Assembly: GCA_030432255.1 (NCBI GenBank)
Contig: JAUIHS010000001.1
Span: 310,001-374,000, forward strand
DNA: 64,000 nucleotides
Direction: 5' to 3'
Source of the DNA: Phycisphaerae bacterium
GTDB lineage: Bacteria > Planctomycetota > Phycisphaerae > Phycisphaerales > UBA1924
The translations under genes were made by a program, and so were the position numbers. A model generated the notes under the pieces. The model saw only the letters and a list, made by a program, of their open reading frames with translations. It was not told where the DNA came from and made no database searches. Shown here piece by piece: positions 8,638-16,233 of the stretch (positions are counted from its first letter, which is position 1; each line of letters opens with the position of its first letter).

Positions 8638-8710
8638 GGCCCTGTAGCTCAGCGGTTAGAGCAAGCGACTCATAATCGCCTGGTCCCCAGTTCGAATCTG
8701 GGCGGGGCCA
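8638..8710 (+). tRNA. tRNA-Ile2 (CAU anticodon; lysidine type), alternatively tRNA-Met
   Basis: A full cloverleaf folds: acceptor GGCCCTG/CGGGGCC (one T-G pair), D-arm GCTC/GAGC, anticodon arm GCGA-CTCATAA-TCGC with anticodon CAU, and T-arm CCCAG-TTCGAAT-CTGGG. The anticodon arm and the acceptor start closely match the E. coli minor isoleucine tRNA (GCGACTCATAATCGC), in which C34 is converted to lysidine to read AUA. This favours Ile2 over elongator Met. CCA is not encoded. It sits at the right edge of the integrase island. Confidence 0.9.
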
Positions 8711-8751
8711 TTTTCGAATCAATGCCATGTGCCTGGTCAGGAGGATGCGGC

Positions 8752-10200
8752 ATGGGTGACAGCCGTGTGATTCCGTTGATGGTCCCGGGTGGAGAGTCGG
8801 ACGACCTCAGTGAGGTCACCAATCCCTGGGATGGCTCGGCGATTGCCGTCGTGGAGACGGGCGGAGCGCAGGTGGTTGAGCGGGCACTGGCGAATGCCGC
8901 GGCGGCGTTCGCGGATCGCGACCACTGGCTTCCCACACCTGATCGTCTGGACATCCTGCGCCGTGTGGCTGACATGATGGCTGTGGAGGCGGAGGAACTC
9001 GCACTGCTCGCGGCCCGCGAGGGTGGGAAGCCGCTGGTGGACTCGCGCATCGAGGTTGCGCGAGCCATCGACGGCGTGCGCAACTGCGTGGAGGCGATGC
9101 GAAGTGAGGGTGGGCGTGAGGTTCCGATGAACTTCAACGCGGCGTCCTCGGGTCGACTGGCATTCACGACTCGCGAGCCGATTGGTGTGGTCATCGCGCT
9201 GAGCGCCTTCAATCACCCGGTCAACCTGATCGTGCACCAGGTCGCGCCGGCGGTGGCGACGGGTTGTCCTGTCATCGTGAAGCCGGCGGAGTCAACGCCT
9301 CTCTCGTGCATGCGCTTTGTCGAGATGCTCCGAGCGGCCGGGTTGCCGGATGCGTGGTGTCAGGCATTTGTCGCTTCGAGCCACGATCACACGGCGACGC
9401 TCGTATCCGACGAGCGTATCAGGTTCATGAGCTTCATCGGGAGTGCGCGCGTGGGCTGGATGCTGCGAAGCAGACTGCCGCCGGGTGCGCGGTGTGCCCT
9501 GGAACACGGCGGTTCGGCACCGGTGATCGTCGGGCCGGATGCCGATCTCGACGACATGACGCCTCGATTGCTGAAGGCGGGTTACTACCACGCCGGCCAG
9601 GTGTGCGTGTCTGTGCAGCGTGTGCTGGCGCACGAGTCGGTGGCGCGCGAGGTGGCGGAGCGTCTGGCGAAGAGTGCGGAACAACTCATCGTGGACGATC
9701 CGGCGGATGCGGAGACGGACGTCGGACCGCTGATTCGTCCGGGCGAGGTGGATCGTGTCGAACGATGGGTCCGGGAGGCCGTGGATGGTGGGGCGGAGTG
9801 TGTCACGGGCGGAAAGCGTTTGAACGAGCGGTGCTACGCGCCGACTGTGCTGCTGGACCCACCGGCCGGAAGCAAGGTTCGGACCGAGGAGGTCTTTGGC
9901 CCGGTGGTGGGGGTGATACCATGGCGCGATCTCGATGAGGCGATCGCCATTGCGAATGAACTGCCGTTTGCGTTTCAGGCTTCCGTCTTCACACGCGATC
10001 TGGAGTTGATGAACCGCTGCTTCCGTCGCCTGCGGGCATCCGCGGTCATGGTCAATGAGCACACTGCATTCCGCGTCGACTGGATGCCTTTCGCAGGGTT
10101 GGCTGTTTCAGGCCTTGGTGTTGGTGGTATTCCGAACACCATGCGCGATATGCAGGTTGAGAAGATGATGGTGCTGCGGTCGGATGAACTGCGTGGGTGA
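8752..10200 (+). CDS. NAD(P)-dependent aldehyde dehydrogenase
   Basis: A 482-residue member of the aldehyde dehydrogenase superfamily. Visible landmarks are the cofactor-binding VIVKPAE (Lys177), general base Glu251 (LEHGG, usually LELGG), nucleophile Cys285 (AGQVCVSVQR), and EVFGPVVGVIPW near the C-terminus. The start was chosen at ATG 8752 because AGGAGG lies seven bases upstream; an open frame further upstream runs through the tRNA. The stop overlaps the GH20 gene's start by 17 bases. The nearest style is the lactaldehyde/glyceraldehyde-3-phosphate (non-phosphorylating) group, but the substrate cannot be fixed. Confidence 0.9.
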   Translation: MGDSRVIPLMVPGGESDDLSEVTNPWDGSAIAVVETGGAQVVERALANAAAAFADRDHWLPTPDRLDILRRVADMMAVEAEELALLAAREGGKPLVDSRIEVARAIDGVRNCVEAMRSEGGREVPMNFNAASSGRLAFTTREPIGVVIALSAFNHPVNLIVHQVAPAVATGCPVIVKPAESTPLSCMRFVEMLRAAGLPDAWCQAFVASSHDHTATLVSDERIRFMSFIGSARVGWMLRSRLPPGARCALEHGGSAPVIVGPDADLDDMTPRLLKAGYYHAGQVCVSVQRVLAHESVAREVAERLAKSAEQLIVDDPADAETDVGPLIRPGEVDRVERWVREAVDGGAECVTGGKRLNERCYAPTVLLDPPAGSKVRTEEVFGPVVGVIPWRDLDEAIAIANELPFAFQASVFTRDLELMNRCFRRLRASAVMVNEHTAFRVDWMPFAGLAVSGLGVGGIPNTMRDMQVEKMMVLRSDELRG

Positions 10201-11962
10201 CGAGGCGCCGGATCTCACGAGGATGGAGCCGCTGCTGCTGCCGCGGCCCAGGTCACTCGAACTGACCGGTGGGTTCGTTACCGAGCCGTCGGAGGCAATC
10301 GAGTGCGCGGAGTCTTCGTCGGGGGATGAGTCGTATCGGATTGACATTGCCGGTGACGGCCACGTCAGGATCGCCGCCGCGACGCATCAGGGCTTGCAGC
10401 GGGCTCGGGCGACGATGCGTCAGTTGCGCACGCAGTTTGGTGATCGACTGCCGTGCCTCGCGATTGATGACGCGCCGGTGATCAGTTCTCGCGGCGTGAT
10501 GTTTGATGCCTCCCGATGTCGCGTACCGACGCGCGACACCATGATGGCGCACGTTCAACTGCTGGCCGATCTGAAGCTGAACCACCTTGAGTACTACACC
10601 GAGCATACGTTTCAGTATGCAGGGCACGAGGACATCTGGCGCAAGGCGTCACCGATGACTGCCGCGGACATTCGTGCGGTCGATGCGGCGGCGCTGGCGG
10701 CGGGGTGCGTGCTGGGCGCCAACCAGAACTGCTTCGGCCACATGGAGCGGTGGCTGCGTCACGAGGCGTATGCGGGATTGGCAGAGACGCTGGACGAGTT
10801 CGACTTCTACGGTGTGAAGCGCCGCGGCCCGTTCAGCCTGTGCCCGGTGGATCCACGAGCGCTCGAACTGGTGCGCGACCTGCTCAGGCAGTTGCTGCCG
10901 AACTTCACTTCGGGCCTGGTCAATATCGGATGCGATGAGACGGCGGATGTGGGATGGGGACGAAGTGCGGAAGCGGTGCGCCGGGCTCCTGGGGGTACAA
11001 CGGATGTGTTCATGGACTTCGTCGCACAAGTCGCCGCAGAGGCGCGCGAAGCAGGCTTCACGCCGATGTTCTGGGCCGATGTGATCCTGCGTCATCCCGA
11101 GCGTGTACGGGATCTGCCGGAGGACCTCGTGAGCCTGGCTTGGGGATATGAACCGGACTCACCGTTCGATACGTGGTGCTCGCGGCTCGCCGAAGCCGGG
11201 CGGCGATTTCGTGTGTGCCCCGGAACCAGCAGTTGGCGGAGCATCACCGGGCGCACGTCGGAACGCCGCGGGAATCTCGCCGCTGCGACTGAGGCGGCGA
11301 TGCGCTTCGGAGCCGAGGGGCTGATGGTGACGGACTGGGGTGACCTTGGGCATCGACAGCAGGACGTGGTGGCACTGCCGGGGATCGCGGCTGCCGCCGC
11401 GGCCTCGTGGACCGGCACGTCTGAACTGGATCCGCGTACGGTGTCGCTGCATGTCTTCGGTGATCGCACGCTTCGCTTGGCGTCATGGCTTGACGAGTTG
11501 GGTGATGCGGATGAGTCGCTGCGCGCGATTGGGGGTGTGCCGGGAGTGGGCGGTGCAGCGAGTCGCTTGCGAAACGCGACGGCGCTCTTCGAAGACATGC
11601 ATCCGAGCGGTGCCGCGACCGCACTTCCCCGCGATGCGGATTCATGGTGGCCGGTCGTGGACCGACTGGAGGGTCTGTCGGGACGTCTGCCGGACGGTGC
11701 TCATGCCCAATGGATCGAGCAGGCCCGACTGAGCGTTGAGACTGCGTTGTTTGCAGCGCGGCGGGGCGCCGTGCGTCGCGAGGGGCGTGCCTCGATGCGA
11801 CGCCTGGCACCGCGCCTTGCAGAGGAACTTGAGTCGCTCATTGAGCGGCGCCGGAGTCTGTGGCTTGAGTCATTCCGGCCGGGAGGTCTTGACGAGAGTA
11901 GTGAGCCGGAAGGGGTATTGCTGCAGGAGTGTCGAAGCGGGTCCATACCGCTCGTTGTCTGA
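10184..11962 (+). CDS. GH20-family beta-N-acetylhexosaminidase-like glycosidase
   Basis: A 592-residue protein with the GH20 layout: an N-terminal domain (residues 15-100), then a TIM barrel beginning with SSRGVMFDASR and LADLKLNHLEYYTEH, and the catalytic Asp251-Glu252 pair in NIGCDETADVG. GH20 enzymes remove terminal GlcNAc or GalNAc using substrate-assisted catalysis. No signal peptide is visible, so it may act in the cytoplasm on imported amino-sugar oligomers. The start at 10184 overlaps the aldehyde dehydrogenase gene; an internal ATG at 10223 is also possible. The two genes probably form an operon. Confidence 0.8.
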   Translation: MNCVGDEAPDLTRMEPLLLPRPRSLELTGGFVTEPSEAIECAESSSGDESYRIDIAGDGHVRIAAATHQGLQRARATMRQLRTQFGDRLPCLAIDDAPVISSRGVMFDASRCRVPTRDTMMAHVQLLADLKLNHLEYYTEHTFQYAGHEDIWRKASPMTAADIRAVDAAALAAGCVLGANQNCFGHMERWLRHEAYAGLAETLDEFDFYGVKRRGPFSLCPVDPRALELVRDLLRQLLPNFTSGLVNIGCDETADVGWGRSAEAVRRAPGGTTDVFMDFVAQVAAEAREAGFTPMFWADVILRHPERVRDLPEDLVSLAWGYEPDSPFDTWCSRLAEAGRRFRVCPGTSSWRSITGRTSERRGNLAAATEAAMRFGAEGLMVTDWGDLGHRQQDVVALPGIAAAAAASWTGTSELDPRTVSLHVFGDRTLRLASWLDELGDADESLRAIGGVPGVGGAASRLRNATALFEDMHPSGAATALPRDADSWWPVVDRLEGLSGRLPDGAHAQWIEQARLSVETALFAARRGAVRREGRASMRRLAPRLAEELESLIERRRSLWLESFRPGGLDESSEPEGVLLQECRSGSIPLVV

Positions 11963-11963
11963 T

Positions 11964-12527
11964 TCACGCGCCGTTGTCGAGGTGCTCCTGCAGTCGATCT
12001 CGAATGCGTTTCCACCGCTGCCGCATCGCGTCGGGCGTGACTTCGAATGTCTCCGCGATGACGCTCAGTGATGTGCCCTTGAGCCACATCATGACGATGT
12101 CCTGATCCTCGGGATTCGTGATGATGATGTTGATTCTCGCGATGAGGTCTCGAAGTCGTACTTCGGAATCCGGACTGTCGCCGACGCAGCGCAGCATGAG
12201 CGCGGCGATCACTTCGTCCTCCGACTCCACCGCGCGCAGTCGCTTGACGATTCGTGCCTTGTCGACAATCGCGTTGGAGATGATGCGCTGCACGAGGGCC
12301 CAGAACTGGCGATCCGAGTCAACCTTCAACTGCCCGCCTGCCACGTAGCTGTCCATGCGCCGGAGGACCGTGGACATGATCTCATGGGTGTCGAAGAGGG
12401 AGCGGAGGTTGGGGCTGAGACGCCCCGTGATGCGCCGGAGAATCTGGGGCTTGTGATGGATGAGTATGCGCGCGACGTCTTCACGGCTCATATCCCCGGG
12501 GAACCGACTCTCGTCGTCACCGTTCAT
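11964..12527 (-). CDS. ECF-type RNA polymerase sigma factor
   Basis: A 187-residue protein with a divergent region 2 (SLFDTHEIMSTVLRRMDSYV, residues about 45-64, then FWALVQRIISNAIVDKAR) and a region-4 helix-turn-helix (SLSVIAETFEVTPDAMRQRWKR, about 153-174). This resembles the ECF-like sigma family expanded in Planctomycetota. It is the last gene of a leftward group, five bases after a secreted-protein gene, and converges head-on with the GH20 gene with a one-base gap. No anti-sigma factor is recognised next to it, so its control is unclear. Confidence 0.8.
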   Translation of the reverse strand: MNGDDESRFPGDMSREDVARILIHHKPQILRRITGRLSPNLRSLFDTHEIMSTVLRRMDSYVAGGQLKVDSDRQFWALVQRIISNAIVDKARIVKRLRAVESEDEVIAALMLRCVGDSPDSEVRLRDLIARINIIITNPEDQDIVMMWLKGTSLSVIAETFEVTPDAMRQRWKRIRDRLQEHLDNGA

Positions 12528-12532
12528 CCCGC

Positions 12533-13423
12533 TCAGCGAAGCCGTTCGAGGGTGGTTGAACTGCGACCTTCGAGCGTCATCTCGAGTTCCTTGCTCCCGG
12601 TATCGAAGACCACGTGCTCGGTGGTCTCAAGTTCCTCCATGATGCTGAGTTCGGTGTTCCACTCGCACGAGCCTTCGAGTTCGTACTTCGTCGGCTTGAG
12701 GCCGGCAGCCGCGCCCTCGACTTCGCTTCCGGCGACACCCTTGATGCGGATGCGTGCTCGGTCTGCCGCGGCTCGTTCGAGCGTCAGATGGTATTCCCGC
12801 GAAACGCGCACGAGTCCGCTGGCACCATCGTCGATGAGTCGCCACTGCTCGCCGCGGCGTGTGCTCGTGGGTGGTTCCTTGATGCGGAAGAGCATGTGGT
12901 ACATGGCCTTGAAAGCGTCTTCGGAGAAGAGTTGTCTGAAGAGCGCGCCGTCGAGTCCTTCGGGGGCGAGCGTTTCGAGGTCGGCGATGCGGGTGATCTC
13001 ACCGTTGGCGTCGAGATGCACGCGGACCGGGGTGTTGATGAGCGGGCGGGCGATCCGTCCGAGTCGGTTGTCTTCGTCATCGGCCTCCGGCTGGTCGCTG
13101 TCCCACGAGCCATCGAAGGTCATCCCCTTGAGATCGATCTTCATATGTTCGTGCGTGAGTTCGACGATGCTGCCGGACTTGTCCGATTCCACGAACTTGA
13201 AGTGCACGGTGAGATCCTGTGCCGCCTTGAAGCCATTCTCACCGAGGGGCGACTTCATGTTCTGCTGCGTCTCGCTGCGAATGCGGTAGCGAAACTCGCG
13301 GTTGGTCTCGGGATGTGACGCCAGGTCAACGGAACGGGTCGCCTGGGCCGAAGCCATTGGGCAGGCGACGCAGAGAAGCATCGCCATGACGATGAGCAGG
13401 CGCGAGAGATGCGGAATCGGCAT
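12533..13423 (-). CDS. Exported protein of unknown function
   Basis: A 296-residue protein with a signal peptide (residues 1-27, LLIVMAMLLCVACPMASAQA); cleavage after AQA is likely, although LCVAC could also act as a lipobox. The mature part alternates strands with a central segment on linear response to a quantity (VRVHLDANGEITRI) and resembles the DUF6263-like extracytoplasmic proteins that planctomycetes encode in number; this match is weak. It lies between sucC and an ECF sigma gene, close enough for one transcript. No enzymatic motif is visible. Confidence 0.75.
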   Translation of the reverse strand: MPIPHLSRLLIVMAMLLCVACPMASAQATRSVDLASHPETNREFRYRIRSETQQNMKSPLGENGFKAAQDLTVHFKFVESDKSGSIVELTHEHMKIDLKGMTFDGSWDSDQPEADDEDNRLGRIARPLINTPVRVHLDANGEITRIADLETLAPEGLDGALFRQLFSEDAFKAMYHMLFRIKEPPTSTRRGEQWRLIDDGASGLVRVSREYHLTLERAAADRARIRIKGVAGSEVEGAAAGLKPTKYELEGSCEWNTELSIMEELETTEHVVFDTGSKELEMTLEGRSSTTLERLR

Positions 13424-13464
13424 GGTTGCCCTCCCGAAACAAACGGATATCGGTGCCGGCCGGT

Positions 13465-14685
13465 TTACGCGACTCCGGCCTGAACGGCTGCCACCATTTT
13501 GCGCGCTGCGTCGCCGAGGTCATCAGCGGCCTGCATGGTCGGCAGGCTGGAGCGGGCCTCTTCGAGGATGCGCTTGCCGGCTTCGACGTTCGTGCCTTCG
13601 AGTCGAACGACGAGGGGGACCTGAAAGCCGATGCTCTTGGCGGCATTGACGACGGCCTGGGCAATCACATCGCAGCGCATGATCCCGCCGAAGATGTTGA
13701 CAAGAATGCCCTTGACGGCTTCGTCGGCGAGGATGATGCGGAAGCCCTCGGTCACCGCTTCCTCCGTGGCGCTGCCGCCGACATCCAGGAAGTTGGCGGG
13801 CTCACCGCCTTCGTGCTTGATGATGTCCATGGTGGACATGGCGAGCCCGGCGCCGTTCACCAGGCAACCGATGTCGCCGTCCAACTGGATGTAAGACAGG
13901 CCGAATTCGGAAGCCTTCAGTTCGTTGGCGTTCTCCTCCGACGGGTCGAACATCGCCTGCACGTCCTTCTGACGGAAGAGCGCGTTGTCGTCGAAGTTGA
14001 ACTTGGCGTCGATGGCGAGGACCTGCCCATCCGGATGTTCGTCGGTGGGGGGTGTCACGATCAGGGGGTTGATCTCGGCGAGCGAGCAGTCCCTCGAAGC
14101 GTAGAGGGCCGAAAGCTTGAGCATGATCGCGACGGCCTGGTTCACCTGCTTGCCGTTGAAGCCGAGCTTGAAGGCGACGCGCCGCGCCTGGCAGGGCTGG
14201 AGGCCCATGAGCGGATGAACCGGTTCCTTCACGATCGCATCCGGGTTGTCGTGAGCGACCTGCTCGATCTCAACACCGCCCTCTGACGATGCAATCAGAA
14301 CGTTGCGCCGAGTGGCGCGGTCCGTGGTGATCGCGAGGTAGTACTCCTTCGCGATGTCGACGCCGGCGGCGATGAGCAGCGTGTTGACGTCGAGGCCTTC
14401 GGGGCCCGTCTGTGCCGAGACCATCCGGTTGCTGAGCATGTACTCGGCCGCTTCCTTCGCTTCAGCGGCGGAGCGCACCAGCTTGACGAATCCGGCCTTG
14501 CCGCGACCACCGGCGTGCACCTGCGCCTTGACGACTGCGAGACCGTTCTGACCGAGTCCGGCTTCGGCGACGACCTTTTCGTAGGTGGAAGCGGCGTCGT
14601 TGGCGGACATGATGACGGCGCCTGCGGGCACGGGGACCCCGGCCTTCGCGAGCAGTTCGCGTCCCTGGTACTCGTGAACCTTCAT
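13465..14685 (-). CDS. sucC: Succinyl-CoA synthetase (ADP-forming) beta subunit
   Basis: A 406-residue ATP-grasp protein starting MKVHEYQGRELL, with the grasp motifs AQVHAGGRGKAG, the SEGGVEIEQVA segment, the Mg-binding EINPL, and the CoA-ligase domain GLAMSTMDIIKHEGGEPANFLDVGG. The beta subunit binds ADP/ATP and, with SucD, makes ATP from succinyl-CoA in the citric acid cycle. sucD normally follows directly, but here an unrelated exported-protein gene follows; sucD is not in the window. rpmH lies 127 bases upstream in the same direction. Confidence 0.97.
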   Translation of the reverse strand: MKVHEYQGRELLAKAGVPVPAGAVIMSANDAASTYEKVVAEAGLGQNGLAVVKAQVHAGGRGKAGFVKLVRSAAEAKEAAEYMLSNRMVSAQTGPEGLDVNTLLIAAGVDIAKEYYLAITTDRATRRNVLIASSEGGVEIEQVAHDNPDAIVKEPVHPLMGLQPCQARRVAFKLGFNGKQVNQAVAIMLKLSALYASRDCSLAEINPLIVTPPTDEHPDGQVLAIDAKFNFDDNALFRQKDVQAMFDPSEENANELKASEFGLSYIQLDGDIGCLVNGAGLAMSTMDIIKHEGGEPANFLDVGGSATEEAVTEGFRIILADEAVKGILVNIFGGIMRCDVIAQAVVNAAKSIGFQVPLVVRLEGTNVEAGKRILEEARSSLPTMQAADDLGDAARKMVAAVQAGVA

Positions 14686-14812
14686 GCGGTGCGTCCTTTC
14701 TGGGGCAGTCAGGTCAGGCGGTCAGGGGCGAACCCGGCGCGCGACAGCATCGTCGCCGGAGCGCCGACTGAACCAGGAGTCTGGAGATGAACACGGGTGC
14801 GATTCCGGTGGA

Positions 14813-14959
14813 TCACATCGGCTTGTCGGCCTGATTGACCAACTGGCCTCGACGACGCTTGCCATTGATGATCTTCCGGCCGTTCTTGGTGCGCATACGC
14901 GCGCGGAACCCGATGGAACGCTTGCGCTTGATGCGGCTCTTGCGATGTTGGTAATGCAT
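14813..14959 (-). CDS. rpmH: 50S ribosomal protein L34
   Basis: A 48-residue basic protein with the L34 core KRKRSIGFRARMRTKNGRK. A GGAAGG ribosome site lies nine bases before the ATG at 14957-14959. The N-terminus (MHYQHRKSR) differs from the usual MKRTYQPS, and the C-terminus is slightly longer than in E. coli. In most bacteria rpmH is followed by rnpA and sits near dnaA; here neither is present and sucC follows instead. Confidence 0.93.
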   Translation of the reverse strand: MHYQHRKSRIKRKRSIGFRARMRTKNGRKIINGKRRRGQLVNQADKPM

Positions 14960-15422
14960 GGTCGGCGCCTTCCGAATGGTCCGCTGCTGGCATGAATGCT
15001 GAAATCCGTGGTGGTCCCGCCCGGGGCAGGAGGAGAAGTGTACCAATGAGGCGACGAGGATGCCACTGATGCCCTTCGTATCGACCAGATACCTGTCGAA
15101 ATCCGAAAATAACCCGATGAATGGCCTTTCCTTATTGCTTCGGCTCCTTCACCCGATAGGGTAGGGGTGTGGAGGGGACGGTCCTCTCCCGATGATGGCC
15201 GCGTGTGCAAAGCCGTTTTCGCGGATCCGACCTGAAGCCGGATCACGACGCGAAGGCCGTTTCGCCCACGCGTCCGGACAGAATGCATCTGTTCGCGACG
15301 TCGCACGCCCCGCGCCTGGCGCACCCCGGGGGGATGAGGCGCAGTATGCGTGCGCGGCGGGTGAACCCCCGCCGATCGTGAAGGCTTGACCGGGATCCGG
15401 GCCCGGCGTCTGAGGGCGACCC
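14960..15422. other. Divergent intergenic region between rpmH and rnc
   Basis: About 460 bases without a convincing gene. It must hold the promoters for rpmH (leftward) and rnc (rightward). A candidate leftward promoter is listed separately; a weak rightward candidate is TTGCTT (15135) with TAGGGT 16 bases later. A 65-codon open frame at 15192-15389 lacks a ribosome site and family resemblance and was not called. Confidence 0.6.
15037..15065 (-). promoter_or_regulatory. Candidate promoter of rpmH
   Basis: Read leftward: TGGCAT, 17 bases, then TACACT preceded by TGG, which resembles an extended -10 element. It lies about 80 bases before the rpmH start. The -35 element is weak. Confidence 0.35.
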
Positions 15423-16226
15423 GTGAAGTTTCAGGAATCCGACCTGGATATGGTCGAGCAGCTGATCGGACACACGTTCCGGAACCGTGATCTGCTGGAG
15501 TGCGCCCTGACGCACGCCTCGATCGCGGATCACCGACTGGCATCGAACGAACGACTGGAGTTCCTGGGCGATGCCGTCCTCGGGATGATCGTGTGTGATG
15601 AACTCTTTCATCGGTTTCCGTCGCTCCTGGAGGGCGACCTGACCAAGATCAAGTCCGCGACGGTCTCGCGGCGCATGTGCGCGAAGATCACCCGGCACCT
15701 CGGGCTCGACCATTTCCTGCTGCTCGGGAAGGGCATGAAGACGAGGGCCAAGATCCCACCATCCCTCTCGGCTGCGGTGCTTGAGGCGATCATCGGCGCG
15801 ATCTATCTCGACGACGGCATCGAGTCCGTCCGCGCCTTCCTGCTTCCGCACCTGATGCCGCACATTCAGCGGGCCTCGGAGAGCGGGCATCAGCAGAACT
15901 TCAAGTCAGTCCTTCAGCAGTACGCCCAGCGCACCATGGCGGAACAGCCGGTGTATGTGCTCTCCAGCGAGCGCGGCCCGGACCACGACAAGGTCTTCGA
16001 GGTGTACGCCCAGGTCGGCGAGCGTCAGTTCTCGACGCAGTGGGCAGGTTCCAAGAAGCAGGCCGAGCAGAAGGCCGCAGAGTCAGCGCTCCTCGAACTC
16101 GGACTGCTTCAGATCGACCACGACGGGCACGCCATCTACATTGGCGATCGCGAGGAAGAGAACGGAGCCGTCGAGTCAACCGACGAGATCAAGGCCGTCG
16201 AGCCTGCCGCGACAGGCGACGAGTAA
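15423..16226 (+). CDS. rnc: Ribonuclease III
   Basis: A 267-residue double-strand-specific endoribonuclease used in rRNA processing. The RNase III signature NERLEFLGDAVLG is at residues 42-54, the second metal-binding cluster is in SAAVLEAIIGAIYLD (about 119-133), and a double-stranded RNA-binding domain follows (about 160-225, GSKKQAEQKAAESAL). The start is GTG. An acidic tail of about 30 residues after the RNA-binding domain is not part of the usual 225-residue core. Confidence 0.95.
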   Translation: MKFQESDLDMVEQLIGHTFRNRDLLECALTHASIADHRLASNERLEFLGDAVLGMIVCDELFHRFPSLLEGDLTKIKSATVSRRMCAKITRHLGLDHFLLLGKGMKTRAKIPPSLSAAVLEAIIGAIYLDDGIESVRAFLLPHLMPHIQRASESGHQQNFKSVLQQYAQRTMAEQPVYVLSSERGPDHDKVFEVYAQVGERQFSTQWAGSKKQAEQKAAESALLELGLLQIDHDGHAIYIGDREEENGAVESTDEIKAVEPAATGDE

Positions 16227-16233
16227 GCCAGCC

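Noticed and set aside
8528-8728. N-terminal extension of the integrase and of the aldehyde dehydrogenase across the tRNA
   Set aside because: Both frames would translate through a well-folded tRNA; internal starts at 8527 and 8752 are better supported.
15192-15389. Small open frame upstream of rnc
   Set aside because: No ribosome site, no hydrophobic or family pattern; more likely leader or promoter sequence.
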